Numbered from the stretch's first letter, positions 26,791-36,828 are shown. The stretch is 64,000 nucleotides of DNA from Streptomyces sp. SJL17-4 (GCF_036826855.1 NZ_CP104578.1:7374501-7438500), one strand, 5' to 3'. The notes: a model not told the origin generated them from the letters alone. Made by a program: numbers and translations.

Positions 26791-28572
26791 TCACCCGTGC
26801 CACGACCTCCACAGCGCCGCGTACGCCCCGTCCGCCGCGACGAGTTCCGCGTGGCTGCCGAGCTCGCTGATCCGGCCCGACTCGACCACCGCGATCAGAT
26901 CGGCGTCGTGCGCGGTGTGCAGCCGGTGCGCGATGGCCACCACCGTCCGCCCGTCCAGGACCCGGCCGAGGGACCGTTCCAGATGGCGGGCCGCGCGCGG
27001 GTCGAGCAGCGAGGTCGCCTCGTCCAGGACCAGCGTGTGCGGGTCCGCGAGGACGAGCCGGGCCAGGGCGATCTGCTGGGCCTGTGCCGGGGTCAGCGAA
27101 CGGCCGCCCGAGCCGACCTCCGTGTCCAGACCCTCGTCGAGCCCCCGTGCCCAGACCTCCGCGTCCACCGCCGTGAGCGCCGCCCACAGCTCGGTGTCCG
27201 TGGCCCCCGTCCTGGCCAGGAGCAGATTGTCCCGGAGCGAGCCCACGAAGACGTGGTGCTCCTGGTTGACCAGGGCCACGTGCTCACGGACCCGCTCGGC
27301 GGGCATCCGCGCCAGCTCGGCCGAACCGAGCGTGACCGAGCCGGTCCTCGGGGCGTAGATGCCCGCGAGGAGGCGGCCGAGGGTGGACTTGCCGGCGCCG
27401 GACGGGCCGACCAGGGCGAGCCGGGTGCCGGGCGCCACCTTCAGGGACACCTCGTGCAGGACGTCGACGCCCTCGCGGTAGCCGAACCGGACGTCGTCCG
27501 CCCGGACCGCCCGGCCCTCCGGCCGTACCTCCGTGTCGCCCGCGTCCGGCTCGATGTCGCGGACGCCGACGAGCCGGGCCAGGGACACCTGCGCGACCTG
27601 GAGTTCGTCGTACCAGCGCAGCACGATGCCGATCGGGTCCACCAGCATCTGGGCGAGCAGCGCGCCCGTCGTCAGCTGCCCGACGTCGATCCAGCCCTGG
27701 AAGACGAAGACCCCGCCGAGGAGGAGTACGCCGCACAGCACCGTCGTGTGCGTGATCGTGACGACCGGGAACAGCACCGAGCGCAGGAACAGCGTGTACC
27801 TCTCCCACGCCACCCATTCCGAGACGCGCCGGTCGGAGAGGGCGACGCGCCGCGCGCCCAGCCGGTGGGCCTCCACTGTGCGGCCCGCGTCGACCGTCTC
27901 CGCGAGGGCGGCGGCCACCGCCGCGTACCCCGCGGACTCCGAGCGGTACGCGGAGGGCGCCCGCTTGAAGTACCAGCGGGTGCCCACGACGAGGACCGGG
28001 GTCGCGAGGAGGGCCGCGAGCGCGAGCGGGGGCGCGGTGACCGCGAGGCCGCCGAGCAGCAGACCCACCCAGACGACGCCGATGGCCAGCTGGGGCACGG
28101 CCTCGCGCATCGCGTTGGCGAGCCGGTCGACGTCCGTGGTGATGCGGGAGAGCAGATCACCGGTCCCGGCCCGTTCGAGGACGCCCGGCGGCAGGCCGAC
28201 CGAGCGGACCAGGAAGTCCTCCCGCAGATCGGCGAGCATCTCCTCGCCGAGCATCGCCCCCCGCAGCCGGACGAGCCGCACGAAGACCGTCTGGACGAGC
28301 AGGGCGACCGCGAACAGCGCGACCGTCCGCTCCAGATGGAGGTCACGGGCCCCGGCGGACAGTTCGTCCACCACCGAACCGAGCAGGTACGGGCCGGCCA
28401 TCGAGGCGATCACGGCGACCGCGTTCACCCCGATGAGCAGCGCGAACGCCCGGCGATGGCGACGCAGGAGCCCCCGTACGTAGATCTTCACGGACGCGCC
28501 GGCCGCGACGGGCAGCGTCGTCGCCGTCGTGGGGGCCGCCGGGTCGTACTCCGGTGGCGCCAGGCCGATCAT
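26791..28572 (-). CDS. ABC exporter half-transporter with degenerate signature motif (593 aa)
   Basis: Six-helix exporter domain (starting VKIYVRGLLRRHRRAFALLI) fused to an ATPase. Walker A is intact (LVGPSGAGKSTLGRLL), Walker B is LVLDEATSLLD and the H-loop is AIAHRL. The family signature LSGGQ, however, is replaced by SLTPAQAQQIALARL. The partner encoded upstream has the opposite defects, so the two should form a heterodimer with one working ATP site. ATG 28572 overlaps the upstream stop (ATGA). The frame is open 152 codons further but codes for nothing recognisable there. Substrate unknown; multidrug or lipid export is typical of the family. Confidence 0.9.
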   Translation of the reverse strand: MIGLAPPEYDPAAPTTATTLPVAAGASVKIYVRGLLRRHRRAFALLIGVNAVAVIASMAGPYLLGSVVDELSAGARDLHLERTVALFAVALLVQTVFVRLVRLRGAMLGEEMLADLREDFLVRSVGLPPGVLERAGTGDLLSRITTDVDRLANAMREAVPQLAIGVVWVGLLLGGLAVTAPPLALAALLATPVLVVGTRWYFKRAPSAYRSESAGYAAVAAALAETVDAGRTVEAHRLGARRVALSDRRVSEWVAWERYTLFLRSVLFPVVTITHTTVLCGVLLLGGVFVFQGWIDVGQLTTGALLAQMLVDPIGIVLRWYDELQVAQVSLARLVGVRDIEPDAGDTEVRPEGRAVRADDVRFGYREGVDVLHEVSLKVAPGTRLALVGPSGAGKSTLGRLLAGIYAPRTGSVTLGSAELARMPAERVREHVALVNQEHHVFVGSLRDNLLLARTGATDTELWAALTAVDAEVWARGLDEGLDTEVGSGGRSLTPAQAQQIALARLVLADPHTLVLDEATSLLDPRAARHLERSLGRVLDGRTVVAIAHRLHTAHDADLIAVVESGRISELGSHAELVAADGAYAALWRSWHG

Positions 28573-30377
28573 GCCGATTCCCCTTCCAGTGCTTCGAGTT
28601 CGCCGACGCGAGGCGCCGACGCGGCGAGTTCCTCGTCGGTCTCGCGGGTGACGACCGCCCGGTAGCGGGGTTCCGCGGCGAGGAGTTCGCGGTGGGTGCC
28701 GACGGCGACCGCCTGCCCCTCGTGGACCAGGACCACCCGGTCGGCGCGGTCCAGGAGCAGCGGCGAGGAGGCGAGGACCACGGTCGTCCCGCCCTCGCGC
28801 AGCCGGGCGATCCCCTCGGCCACCCGGGACTCGGTGTGCGAGTCGACCGCCGAGGTCGGCTCGTCCAGGACGAGCACCTCCGGGTCGGTGGCCAGCGAAC
28901 GGGCGAGCGCCAGCCGTTGGCGCTGGCCGCCGGAGAGCGACCGGCCCCGCTCGGTGATCCGGGTCCGCATCGGGTCCCCGTCGGTGCCGACGGACGCCTG
29001 GGCGAGTGCGTCGAGGACGTCGCCGCACTGGGCGGCGGCCAGCGCGTCCTCGGCCCGGACCGCCCCCGACGAGGGCACGTCGAGGAGGTCCCGGAGGGTG
29101 CCCGAGAGCAGGACCGGGTCCTTGTCCTGGACGAGGACGGCCGTACGGGCGCTCTCCAGCGGCAGTTCGTCCAGCGGGATCCCGCCGAGCAGGACCGAGG
29201 TGTGGTCCGCGTCGGGTTCGGCCGGGTGGCCGCCGAGCCGGTCCGCGAGCCGCCCGGCCACGTCCGGGTCACCGCAGACGACGGCGGTGAACCGGCCGGC
29301 CGGGGCGAGCAGCCCGGTCAGCGGGTCGTACAGGTCACCGGTCGCCTTGCGCTCCTCGCCCGTCTCGCCGGTGGTGGTCGTCGTGCGGGTCAGCGAGAGG
29401 ACCCGGGCGGCCCGCTTCGCGGACGGCCGCGAGAAGGAGTAGGCCATGGCGATCTCCTCGAAGTTCCGCATCGGATGATGGGTGAGGGCCACGGCGCCGT
29501 AGACGGTGACGAGTTCGCCGACCGTGATGCGGCCGTCGAGCGCGAGCCGCGCCCCGTACGCCACGACGACGATGAGCAGGATGCCGGGCAGGACGACCTG
29601 GATCGCGGCGATCAGCGCCCACATGCGCGCGCTGTGCACGGCTGCCCTGCGGACCTCCTGGGAGGCGGCGCGGTAGCGGCCGAGGAACAGCTCCTCGCCG
29701 CCGATGCCGCGCAGCACGCGGAGCCCGGCGACGGTGTCGGAGGCGAGCTCGGTGGCCTTGCCCGCCTTCTCGCGCTGGATGTCCGCCCGGCGGGTGGCGC
29801 GGGGGAGCAGCGGCAGCACGGCGAGGGCGAGGACGGGGACGCCGAGGGCGACGACGATGCCCAGGGCGGGCTGGTAGACGACGAGGGCCACGCAGACGAT
29901 CACCAGGGAGACGGCGGCGGCGGCGAACCGGGACATCGCCTCGACGAACCATCCGATCTTCTCCACGTCGCCCGTCGAAACGGATACGACCTCTCCCGCG
30001 GCGACCCTCCGGGTGAGGATGGAGCCCAGCTCGGCGGTCTTGCGGGAGAGGAGCTGCTGGACCCGGGCGGCGGCGGTGATCCAGTTGGTGACGGCGGTGC
30101 GGTGCAGCATCGTGTCGCCGACCGCGATCGCGAGCCCGCAGACCACGAGGATGCCTCCGCCGAGGGCGAGTCGCCCGCCGTCGCGGTCGACGACCGCCTG
30201 CACGGCGACGCCGACGCCGAGCGGCAGTCCGGCGATGCCCAGCTGGAGGAGCAGCCCCCAGGCGAGGGCCTTCAGCTGCCCGCCGAGCTGGTTGCGGCCG
30301 AGCCAGACGAGGAACCGGGTGCCCGAGCGGACATCGGGGACCCCTGGGTCGGCGTAGGGAAGATCTCGAATCTGCAT
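28569..30377 (-). CDS. ABC exporter half-transporter with degenerate Walker A (602 aa)
   Basis: The first gene of the pair starts at ATG 30377 (MQIRDLPYADPGVPD). The membrane domain has LLLQLGIAGLPLGVGVAVQA and RTAVTNWITAAARVQQLLSRK. In the ATPase the Walker A position (about residues 365-380) reads VVCGDPDVAGRLADRL and lacks the Gly-Lys-Ser/Thr core. The signature SLSGGQRQRLALAR and Walker B LVLDEPTSAVD are good. The switch His is also missing (VVLASSPLLL). This half therefore cannot hydrolyse ATP alone but supplies the signature motif to its partner. It diverges from the PNGase A-like gene over 136 bases. Confidence 0.9.
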   Translation of the reverse strand: MQIRDLPYADPGVPDVRSGTRFLVWLGRNQLGGQLKALAWGLLLQLGIAGLPLGVGVAVQAVVDRDGGRLALGGGILVVCGLAIAVGDTMLHRTAVTNWITAAARVQQLLSRKTAELGSILTRRVAAGEVVSVSTGDVEKIGWFVEAMSRFAAAAVSLVIVCVALVVYQPALGIVVALGVPVLALAVLPLLPRATRRADIQREKAGKATELASDTVAGLRVLRGIGGEELFLGRYRAASQEVRRAAVHSARMWALIAAIQVVLPGILLIVVVAYGARLALDGRITVGELVTVYGAVALTHHPMRNFEEIAMAYSFSRPSAKRAARVLSLTRTTTTTGETGEERKATGDLYDPLTGLLAPAGRFTAVVCGDPDVAGRLADRLGGHPAEPDADHTSVLLGGIPLDELPLESARTAVLVQDKDPVLLSGTLRDLLDVPSSGAVRAEDALAAAQCGDVLDALAQASVGTDGDPMRTRITERGRSLSGGQRQRLALARSLATDPEVLVLDEPTSAVDSHTESRVAEGIARLREGGTTVVLASSPLLLDRADRVVLVHEGQAVAVGTHRELLAAEPRYRAVVTRETDEELAASAPRVGELEALEGESA

Positions 30378-30513
30378 GGCGTCCCAGGGTCTCCGGGTCT
30401 CGTCTGGGGGAACGCGCGCCGAGGGTGTGCGACGGCGGAGGAAGCCGTGCAAGGTTCGCGTTTTCCCCCCGGGGCGGCAATCGATTTTCCGCAGGGAGGG
30501 AACAGATCGCGCC

Positions 30514-32187
30514 ATGTCCGCTCATCGTCCTCTGGACCGCACGGCGCCGAGCGCGCTTCACTCCAGCCCCATGAGATCACTCAAGATCATGAGCATGCTC
30601 AGCGGCCTGGTGCTCGCCGCGGGCGCGCTCCTCACCGCCCACCCGGCCGCCGCCGACGGTCCGAACGGCCCGACGCCCCCGGCCGAGTTCACGAGCGACT
30701 GGCACGACCCGGTCACCGCCGTCCCGCCCGTCGGGACTCCCGGCACCCGCAGCTGCGAGGTGACCCTCGCCGCCGCCCAGTTCCGCGACTTCACCCCCTA
30801 CCAGGGGAGTTACACCCCGCCGAAGGAATGCGGCACCAGGTGGAACAAGGTCGTCCTGCGCCTCGAAGGCAGTGTCAAGGGCCGCCAGTACGACCGCCTC
30901 GGGTACCTCTCCGTCGGCGGCGTGGAGATCCTCCGCACCTCCACGCCCCAGCCCTCGCCCGACGGCATCACCTGGTCGGTCGAGAAGGACGTCACCCGCT
31001 ACCGCGACACCCTCAGCCGCCCCGGCGCCGTCGAGATGCTCATCGGCAATGTCGTGAACGAGACCTACACCGGCGTCCTCGACGTCCGCGTCACCCTCAC
31101 CTTCCACACCGCCCAGGGCCGCGTGAAACCCGCCACCGGTACGCCCGACCGGGTGATCCCCCTCACCGGCCCCACCCTCACCACCCCGCGCAACACCGAA
31201 CGCGTCCTCGCCGAGGTGTACGCCACCGGCTCCGGCGGCGGCTGCGAGGAGTACTGGTACCTCTCCGTCCCCGACGCCGCCCCCTACTCGTGCCGGGCCA
31301 CCGACGGCCCCCACCGGGAGGTCCGCGTCTCCGTCGACGGACGCCTCGCCGGCATCGCCGCCCCGTTCCCCACGGTCTGGACCGGCGGCTGGTCGAACCC
31401 CTTCCTCTGGTACGTCACCCCCGGCCCGCGTGCCTTCGACGTCCAGCCGATCCTCTACGACCTGACCCCGTTCGCCGCCGTCCTCAACGACGGCCGCGCC
31501 CACCGCGTGGAGGTCACCGTCGCCGGGGTCCCGGCCGGCCAGTCGGGCTGGTCCACCCCCACGAACGTCCTCCTCTGGCAGGACGAGGGCAGCCGGGTCG
31601 TCACCGGTGGCCTCGACCGCCACGAGGAGACCACCCCGCGCAACTCCTCCGTCCACACCCCGGGCACCGGGGAGTCCCTCCACCGGGTCGACACCGACGC
31701 CGGCCACCGGCTCACCGTCGCCGGACACCTGAACACCTCGCACGGCCGGGTCACCACCACCGTCGACCGGACCGTCGCCCACACCTCCGTGCACCGCTGG
31801 GGCGAGGGGGAGAACCCGGACGCGTTCACCGCGCGCTGGACCGACCGCGAGACCGTGACCAGCGGCCGGACCGTCACCCGCGCCGACCGGACGTACACCA
31901 TGGACGGCGAGACCACGATCGGCGCGGGCGACCGGCTGCGGACCGTGCTCACCCTCGGGGACCGCGCCGACACCAGCGTCGTGCGCGACGGACGGCGCCT
32001 GTCCTGGTCGCGGCTCGACGACACGTACACCGGGGACGCCACGTACACCACCGGCGTCCCGCGCGACCAGCGGCACGCGGTCGGCACCACGAACGAGCGC
32101 TATCGGCTGTACGGCTCCGAGGGCTGCTACGACCGGAGCCTGACGACCGTTCAGGGCACGGTCACCCAGGACCTGCGGCGCTGCTGA
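30514..32187 (+). CDS. secreted PNGase A-like peptide-N4-asparagine amidase (558 aa)
   Basis: Exported enzyme of the peptide-N-glycosidase A family, which removes N-glycans from Asn. Family motifs: RQYDRLGYLSVGGVEILRTS (about residues 126-145) followed by WSVEKDVTRY, GNVVNETYTG, and GCEEYWYLSVPD (about 244). The Sec signal is SMLSGLVLAAGALLTAHPAAA. Two starts are possible: ATG 30514, with a distant GGGAGGG, or ATG 30571, which gives a more usual signal length (539 aa). The C-terminal half has Thr/Asp-rich beta repeats. Bacteria rarely make N-glycans of the plant or fungal type, so the substrate is probably foreign glycoprotein. Confidence 0.85.
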   Translation: MSAHRPLDRTAPSALHSSPMRSLKIMSMLSGLVLAAGALLTAHPAAADGPNGPTPPAEFTSDWHDPVTAVPPVGTPGTRSCEVTLAAAQFRDFTPYQGSYTPPKECGTRWNKVVLRLEGSVKGRQYDRLGYLSVGGVEILRTSTPQPSPDGITWSVEKDVTRYRDTLSRPGAVEMLIGNVVNETYTGVLDVRVTLTFHTAQGRVKPATGTPDRVIPLTGPTLTTPRNTERVLAEVYATGSGGGCEEYWYLSVPDAAPYSCRATDGPHREVRVSVDGRLAGIAAPFPTVWTGGWSNPFLWYVTPGPRAFDVQPILYDLTPFAAVLNDGRAHRVEVTVAGVPAGQSGWSTPTNVLLWQDEGSRVVTGGLDRHEETTPRNSSVHTPGTGESLHRVDTDAGHRLTVAGHLNTSHGRVTTTVDRTVAHTSVHRWGEGENPDAFTARWTDRETVTSGRTVTRADRTYTMDGETTIGAGDRLRTVLTLGDRADTSVVRDGRRLSWSRLDDTYTGDATYTTGVPRDQRHAVGTTNERYRLYGSEGCYDRSLTTVQGTVTQDLRRC

Positions 32188-32193
32188 ACACGG

Positions 32194-32229
32194 CGGTGCC
32201 CGGCCCCCCTACGCGGAGGCCGGGCACCG
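32194..32229. terminator. bidirectional terminator
   Basis: Perfect 12-base arms (CGGTGCCCGGCC at 32194-32205 and its complement at 32218-32229) with a 12-base loop, between the stops of the PNGase A-like and GH109 genes. Confidence 0.8.
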
Positions 32230-32248
32230 TACGCCGGGAGACCCGCCC

Positions 32249-33679
32249 TCAGGCGGGTTTCACCGAGTCCACGCCCGAGCGGGCCTTACGCCACTCGCCG
32301 CGCGTGAAGTCGGGGATCTCCTGCGGCGCGCCCTTCGCCTTGATCGAGGCGTGGCTCAGCGGCACCGGCGCCGTCCAGGTGGCGGCGTCGTACACGTCGA
32401 AGTCCGGCGGCAGCCCGAGCTTCATGCACTGCATCAGGCGGTAGACCATGATGTAGTCCATGCCGCCGTGTCCGCCCGGCGGGTTGGCGTGCTCCTTCCA
32501 CAGCCAGTGGTCGAACTCTCCCGCGTACGCCGAGAAGTCGGCCCACTGGTCGTCCTTGTGGTCCGGCTCCAGGTAGACCCGGGCCGGATAGTCCTCAAAG
32601 ACGCCCCGGGTGCCGCCCAGGCTGTTGATCCTGCTGTACGGGTGTGGGGTGGAGACGTCGTGCTCCAGCCGGATGACCCGGCCCTTGGCCGTCTGCACCA
32701 CGCTGATCGTCCGGTCGGCCCCGATGTACGTCTCCTTCCAGCTGGGGTCGCCGGACGGCATGTGCTCCTCGCGGTACTCGGCGAGGCCGAGCGCCGGGGT
32801 GCCGAAGCTGCTGATGCTCACCGCCCGGTCGCCGCGGTTGACGTCCATGTAGTTGGCGACGGGACCGAAGCCGTGGTTGGGGTAGAGGTCGCCCTTCAGC
32901 TGTGTGTGCCAGCGTCGCCGCCAGGGGCCCTCGTAGTACGTCGGGGAGAACATCAGACCGCGCAGGTCGTGGTTGTACGCCCCCGCTCCGTGCAGGAGCC
33001 GGCCGAACTTGCCGGCGTGCGCCATCCGCAGCACGCGCATCTCGTTCCGGCCGTAGCAGCAGTTCTCCAGCTGCATGCAGTGGCGGCGGGTCTGCTCCGA
33101 CAGGTCGACGAGCTCCCACAGCTCGTCGAGCCGCATCGCGACCGGACACTCCACACCGACGTGCTTGCCGCCCAGCATCGCCGCGCGGGCGATCGGGAAG
33201 TGGGTCTCCCAGGGGGTGGCCACGTACACCAGGTCGAGGTCGGTGCGGGCGCAGAGCTTCTCGTAGTCGTTCTCGCCGTTCGCGTAGACGGCGGGGGCGG
33301 GCTGTCCGGCGGCGACGACCGCCGCGGCGGCCCGCTCGGCCTTGTCGCGCACGGGGTCGCAGACGGCGTTCACCCGGACCCAGGGGAGCGAGAGGAAGTG
33401 GCCGATCATGCTGGCGCCCCGGTTGCCGTAGCCGACGATGCCGACCCGGACCGTGGACCGGCCCCCGAAGGGGACCCCGGCCATGGTGGCCCCGCGGCGC
33501 TTCGGCACGGCCGCGGCGGGTGACTCGGCGGCGGGGGCGGCGGCCGGAGCGACCGCCGGGGCCGCCGCCTGCGCGGACGGGACGCCGAGGGCGCCGATAC
33601 CGAGCCCCGTCCCGGCCGCGGCGGCGGTGGTCCTGAGGACCTTGCGGCGGCTCGGCTCGTGCGGTGACTGCTCGTTCAT
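32249..33679 (-). CDS. Tat-exported GH109-type glycosidase, Gfo/Idh/MocA fold (476 aa)
   Basis: Likely alpha-N-acetylgalactosaminidase using bound NAD. The twin-arginine signal SRRKVLR (residues 10-16) precedes a hydrophobic stretch ending SAQAAAP. The Rossmann motif is [22 protein letters not shown]109 hallmarks follow: [51 protein letters not shown] and [19 protein letters not shown] 33679 has GGGAGG four bases upstream. Export by Tat fits a protein that must fold around its cofactor first. It converges on the PNGase A-like gene, suggesting a shared glycoprotein-processing role. A plain sugar dehydrogenase is the alternative. Confidence 0.87.
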   Translation of the reverse strand: MNEQSPHEPSRRKVLRTTAAAAGTGLGIGALGVPSAQAAAPAVAPAAAPAAESPAAAVPKRRGATMAGVPFGGRSTVRVGIVGYGNRGASMIGHFLSLPWVRVNAVCDPVRDKAERAAAAVVAAGQPAPAVYANGENDYEKLCARTDLDLVYVATPWETHFPIARAAMLGGKHVGVECPVAMRLDELWELVDLSEQTRRHCMQLENCCYGRNEMRVLRMAHAGKFGRLLHGAGAYNHDLRGLMFSPTYYEGPWRRRWHTQLKGDLYPNHGFGPVANYMDVNRGDRAVSISSFGTPALGLAEYREEHMPSGDPSWKETYIGADRTISVVQTAKGRVIRLEHDVSTPHPYSRINSLGGTRGVFEDYPARVYLEPDHKDDQWADFSAYAGEFDHWLWKEHANPPGGHGGMDYIMVYRLMQCMKLGLPPDFDVYDAATWTAPVPLSHASIKAKGAPQEIPDFTRGEWRKARSGVDSVKPA

Positions 33680-33857
33680 GGAACCTCCCGGAGCTGTGGG
33701 CACGGCTGTTTCATGAATCCCGCTCAGGACCCTGGCCCCGGTGACCGATGGTGCGCAAGGGCGCCGATAGGACTCTTGCGACGGGTGGTTGGACTTTACT
33801 GTTCCGGATCACGGAGCGAGCCGCACCGGACACCCACCCTCACCCGAACGTACGAAT

Positions 33858-33885
33858 GGCCCCTCACCACAGGGGATGAGGGGCC
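33858..33885 (-). terminator. hairpin after the FAD/Fe-S oxidase gene
   Basis: GGCCCCTCA (33858-33866) pairs with TGAGGGGCC (33877-33885) over a 10-base loop, 18 bases downstream of the stop at 33904. Confidence 0.7.
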
Positions 33886-33903
33886 GTCAAGGACGCGAAC
33901 GGG

Positions 33904-36828
33904 TCAGGGCCGGGTCGCGTGCTCCAGGGCGAGGAGCACCGATCCGTAGCTGCGGCCCGTCGCCCGGCCCATCCCGATCTCGCACATCCGATTGGCCGAG
34001 AGATGCGCGTCGAAGGGCCGCGCCGTCACCTCGGCCGCCTCCCGGGCTGTCGCCGAGGCCGTCAGCTCCGGGTGCAGCATGCCCCGGTCGCCCGCGAACG
34101 CGCAGCAGCCCGCGTCGGTGGGGACGACGACCTCCTCGGCGCAGGCCCGCGCGAGTTCCGTCAGCTTCTCCTCGTCGCCGAGGTGCCGCATCGAGCAGGT
34201 CGGATGGACCACGGCCGAGCCGACCCGGCGGCGGACATCGAGCCGGGGGAGCAGCTCGTCCGCCGCCCACACCAGCGAGTCGACCACCGTCATCTCGGCG
34301 TGCAGCGCCCGGTTGTCCTCCGTCAGATACGGCACGACCTCGTGCGCGATGCCCAGCGTGCACGAGGAGGCGTCCACGACCAGCGGCAGCGTCCCGCCCG
34401 CGGTCCATCCCCAGGCCGCCTCCACGATCCGGTTCGCCATCACCGCGTTGCCCCGCTCGTACCCCTTGGAGTGCCAGATCGTCGCGCAGCAGGTTCCGGC
34501 CACGTCGTCGGGGATCCACACCGGCTTCCCCGCGCGCGCCGACACCGCGACCACGGCCTCCGGCAGCGAGGGGCCGCGCTCGCCGTCCGGATTGCCGAAG
34601 ATCCGGTTCACACAGGCCGGGTAGTAGACGGCGACCGCGGCGGGGCGGTGGGTGCGGGGCAGCCGCCGCGCCGCCGCGCCGGGGATCTCCGGCAGCCACT
34701 CCGGTACGAGGTCGGTGCTGACCGCCCGGCGGGCCAGGCCCGTCACCGACTCCAGGACCCGGTCGCCGATCCGGTCGGCCGCGGCGACCGCGAGCCGCGC
34801 CGAGGCCTCCGCCGCCCGGAAGTTCTTGGCGGCCAGGGCGGCGATCCGCTCCTCGCGCGAGGTGTGCCGCTCGTGCCGGAACTCCTTCATCAGCGCGCCC
34901 GTGTCGATCCCGACCGGACAGGCCAGCTTGCAGGTGGAGTCGCCGGCGCAGGTGTCGACGGCGTCGTAGCCGTACGACTCCAGGAGTCGGGTCTCGACCG
35001 GGGAGCCGTCGCTCTGCCGCATCATCTCCCGGCGCAGCACGATCCGCTGGCGCGGAGTGGTCGTCAGATCGTGGCTGGGACAGGTCGGTTCGCAGAAGCC
35101 GCACTCGATGCACGGATCGGCGATCCGCTCCACGGTGGGGATCGTCTTCAGGCCCCGCAGGTGCGCCTGCGGATCGCGGTCCAGGACGATCCGCGGGGCG
35201 AGCACCCCGTCGGGATCGATGGCCTCCTTGACCCGCCACATCAGGTCGGTCGCCCGCGTCCCCCACTCCAGCTCCAGGAACGGCGCGATGTTGCGGCCGG
35301 TGGCGTGCTCCGCCTTCAGGGAGCCGTCGAAGCGCTCCACGGTCAGCTTGCAGAACTCGTCCATGAAGGCCGCGTACCGCTCGACGTCGGTCGGATCGCC
35401 CGCGTCGAAGGCGAGCAGGAAGTGGAGGTTGCCGTGCGCGGCGTGACCGGCCACGGCGGCGTCGAAACCGTGCCGGGACTGCAGGTCGAGCAGCGCCTCG
35501 CAGGCCTCCGCGAGCCGGGCCGGGGGCACCGCGAAGTCCTCGGTGATCAGGGTCGTCCCGGAGGGGCGGGAGCCGCCGACCGCCGTCACGAAGGCCTTGC
35601 GGGCCTTCCAGTAGCCGGCGATCCGCTTCGGGTCCGTGGTGAACGCGTTCTCCACGGAGGCCACCGGGGCCACCAGGTCGAGCCCGGCGAGGACCTCCGC
35701 CGCCGCCCGCTCGTACCCCTCGCGCGCCGCCGCGTCCGGCGCCCGGAACTCGACCAGGAGCGCCGCGGTCTCCTTGGGCAGCTCCGCCCAGTCCGCCGGG
35801 ACGCCCGCCACGCTGACCGAGGCCCGCAGCGTGTTGCCGTCCATGAGCTCGACGGCCAGCGCCCCCGCCGCGTTGAAGAGGGGTACGGCCTCGGCCGCGG
35901 CCGGCAGCGAGGGGAAGAAGAGCAGGGCCGAGGACACCTCGCGGTCCAGCGGCAGCGTGTCGAAGACGACCTCCGAGATGAAGCCGAACGTGCCCTCCGA
36001 GCCCACCATGAGACCGCGCAGGATGCTCACCGGCGTGTCGCCGTCGAGGAAGGCGTCCAGCCGGTAGCCGTTGGTGTTCTTGATGGCGTACTTGGCGCGG
36101 ATCCGGTCGGTCAGCTCGCCGTCCGCCTCGATCTCGGCCTTGAGCGCCATCAGCTCCGCGCACAGCCTCGGCTCGGCGCGCGCCAGCTCCTCGTCGGCGG
36201 CCGGGTCGGCCGTGTCGACCACGGTCCCGCTCGGCAGCACGAAGGTGAGCGAGGCCACCGTCCGGTACGAGTTCCTCGTCGTCCCGGCCGTCATGCCGGA
36301 GGCGTTGTTGGCGACGACTCCGCCGATCGTGCAGGCGATGGCGCTGGCCGGATCGGGACCCAGGACCCGCCCGTACGGGGCGAGTGCCGCGTTGGCCCGG
36401 ACGACGGTGGTGCCGGGGCGGATCCGCGCCCGTGCGCCGCCGTCCAGGACCTCGACGCCCGCCCAGTGGCGGCGCACGTCGACCAGGATGTCCTCGCCCT
36501 GCGCCTGCCCGTTGAGGCTGGTCCCGGCGGCGCGGAAGACCACCTCGCGGCCCTTGCCGTGGGCGTACGACAGGATCGTGGAGATGTCGTCGATGTCCTC
36601 GGCGACCACGACGACCTGCGGGACGAAGCGGTAGGGGCTGGCGTCGGAGGCGTACCGCACGAGGTCGGAGATCTTCGAGAGGACCTTCTCGGGGCCGAGG
36701 AACTCGGCCAGCTCCTCGCGCAGCCGCCTCGGCGTCCCCCGGGCCTGGAGCTCCGGTACGCGGTCCGGGGCCGGAGTCCGCTTCGTACCGGGGCGTAGGG
36801 CCTGCGGGTTCGGCTCGAACAGCGGCAT
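33904..36828 (-). CDS. GlcD-like FAD oxidase fused to an Fe-S/CCG domain (974 aa)
   Basis: Large two-part dehydrogenase of the D-lactate/glycolate (Dld/GlcD-GlcF fusion) type. The FAD-binding domain has VVVVAEDIDDISTILSYAH, FRAAGTSLNGQAQGEDILVD and GPDPASAIACTIGGVVANNA. The oxidase C-terminal domain has AVAGHAAHGNLHFLLAF. The ferredoxin-like part follows with CIECGFCEPTCPSHD and CAGDSTCKLACPVGID, and two CCG-type cysteine clusters (GTCCATIWHSKGYERGN; DAGCCAFAGDRGMLHPE). Electrons presumably pass to the membrane quinone pool. The donor 2-hydroxy acid cannot be fixed from sequence. ATG 36828. The marR gene lies 37 bases upstream on the same strand. Confidence 0.9.
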   Translation of the reverse strand: MPLFEPNPQALRPGTKRTPAPDRVPELQARGTPRRLREELAEFLGPEKVLSKISDLVRYASDASPYRFVPQVVVVAEDIDDISTILSYAHGKGREVVFRAAGTSLNGQAQGEDILVDVRRHWAGVEVLDGGARARIRPGTTVVRANAALAPYGRVLGPDPASAIACTIGGVVANNASGMTAGTTRNSYRTVASLTFVLPSGTVVDTADPAADEELARAEPRLCAELMALKAEIEADGELTDRIRAKYAIKNTNGYRLDAFLDGDTPVSILRGLMVGSEGTFGFISEVVFDTLPLDREVSSALLFFPSLPAAAEAVPLFNAAGALAVELMDGNTLRASVSVAGVPADWAELPKETAALLVEFRAPDAAAREGYERAAAEVLAGLDLVAPVASVENAFTTDPKRIAGYWKARKAFVTAVGGSRPSGTTLITEDFAVPPARLAEACEALLDLQSRHGFDAAVAGHAAHGNLHFLLAFDAGDPTDVERYAAFMDEFCKLTVERFDGSLKAEHATGRNIAPFLELEWGTRATDLMWRVKEAIDPDGVLAPRIVLDRDPQAHLRGLKTIPTVERIADPCIECGFCEPTCPSHDLTTTPRQRIVLRREMMRQSDGSPVETRLLESYGYDAVDTCAGDSTCKLACPVGIDTGALMKEFRHERHTSREERIAALAAKNFRAAEASARLAVAAADRIGDRVLESVTGLARRAVSTDLVPEWLPEIPGAAARRLPRTHRPAAVAVYYPACVNRIFGNPDGERGPSLPEAVVAVSARAGKPVWIPDDVAGTCCATIWHSKGYERGNAVMANRIVEAAWGWTAGGTLPLVVDASSCTLGIAHEVVPYLTEDNRALHAEMTVVDSLVWAADELLPRLDVRRRVGSAVVHPTCSMRHLGDEEKLTELARACAEEVVVPTDAGCCAFAGDRGMLHPELTASATAREAAEVTARPFDAHLSANRMCEIGMGRATGRSYGSVLLALEHATRP

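Noticed and set aside
28554..32444. Very long open frame on the plus strand (about 1296 codons)
   Set aside because: It runs antisense through the ABC exporter gene and then out of frame through the PNGase A-like gene. Its composition is Arg/Gly/Pro/Glu-rich, with no domain and no start signal, which is typical of GC-rich shadow frames.
33919..36798. 959-codon plus-strand frame opposite the FAD/Fe-S oxidase
   Set aside because: The minus-strand gene has unmistakable FAD and Fe-S motifs. The opposite frame has only Arg/Gly/Val-rich low-information sequence.
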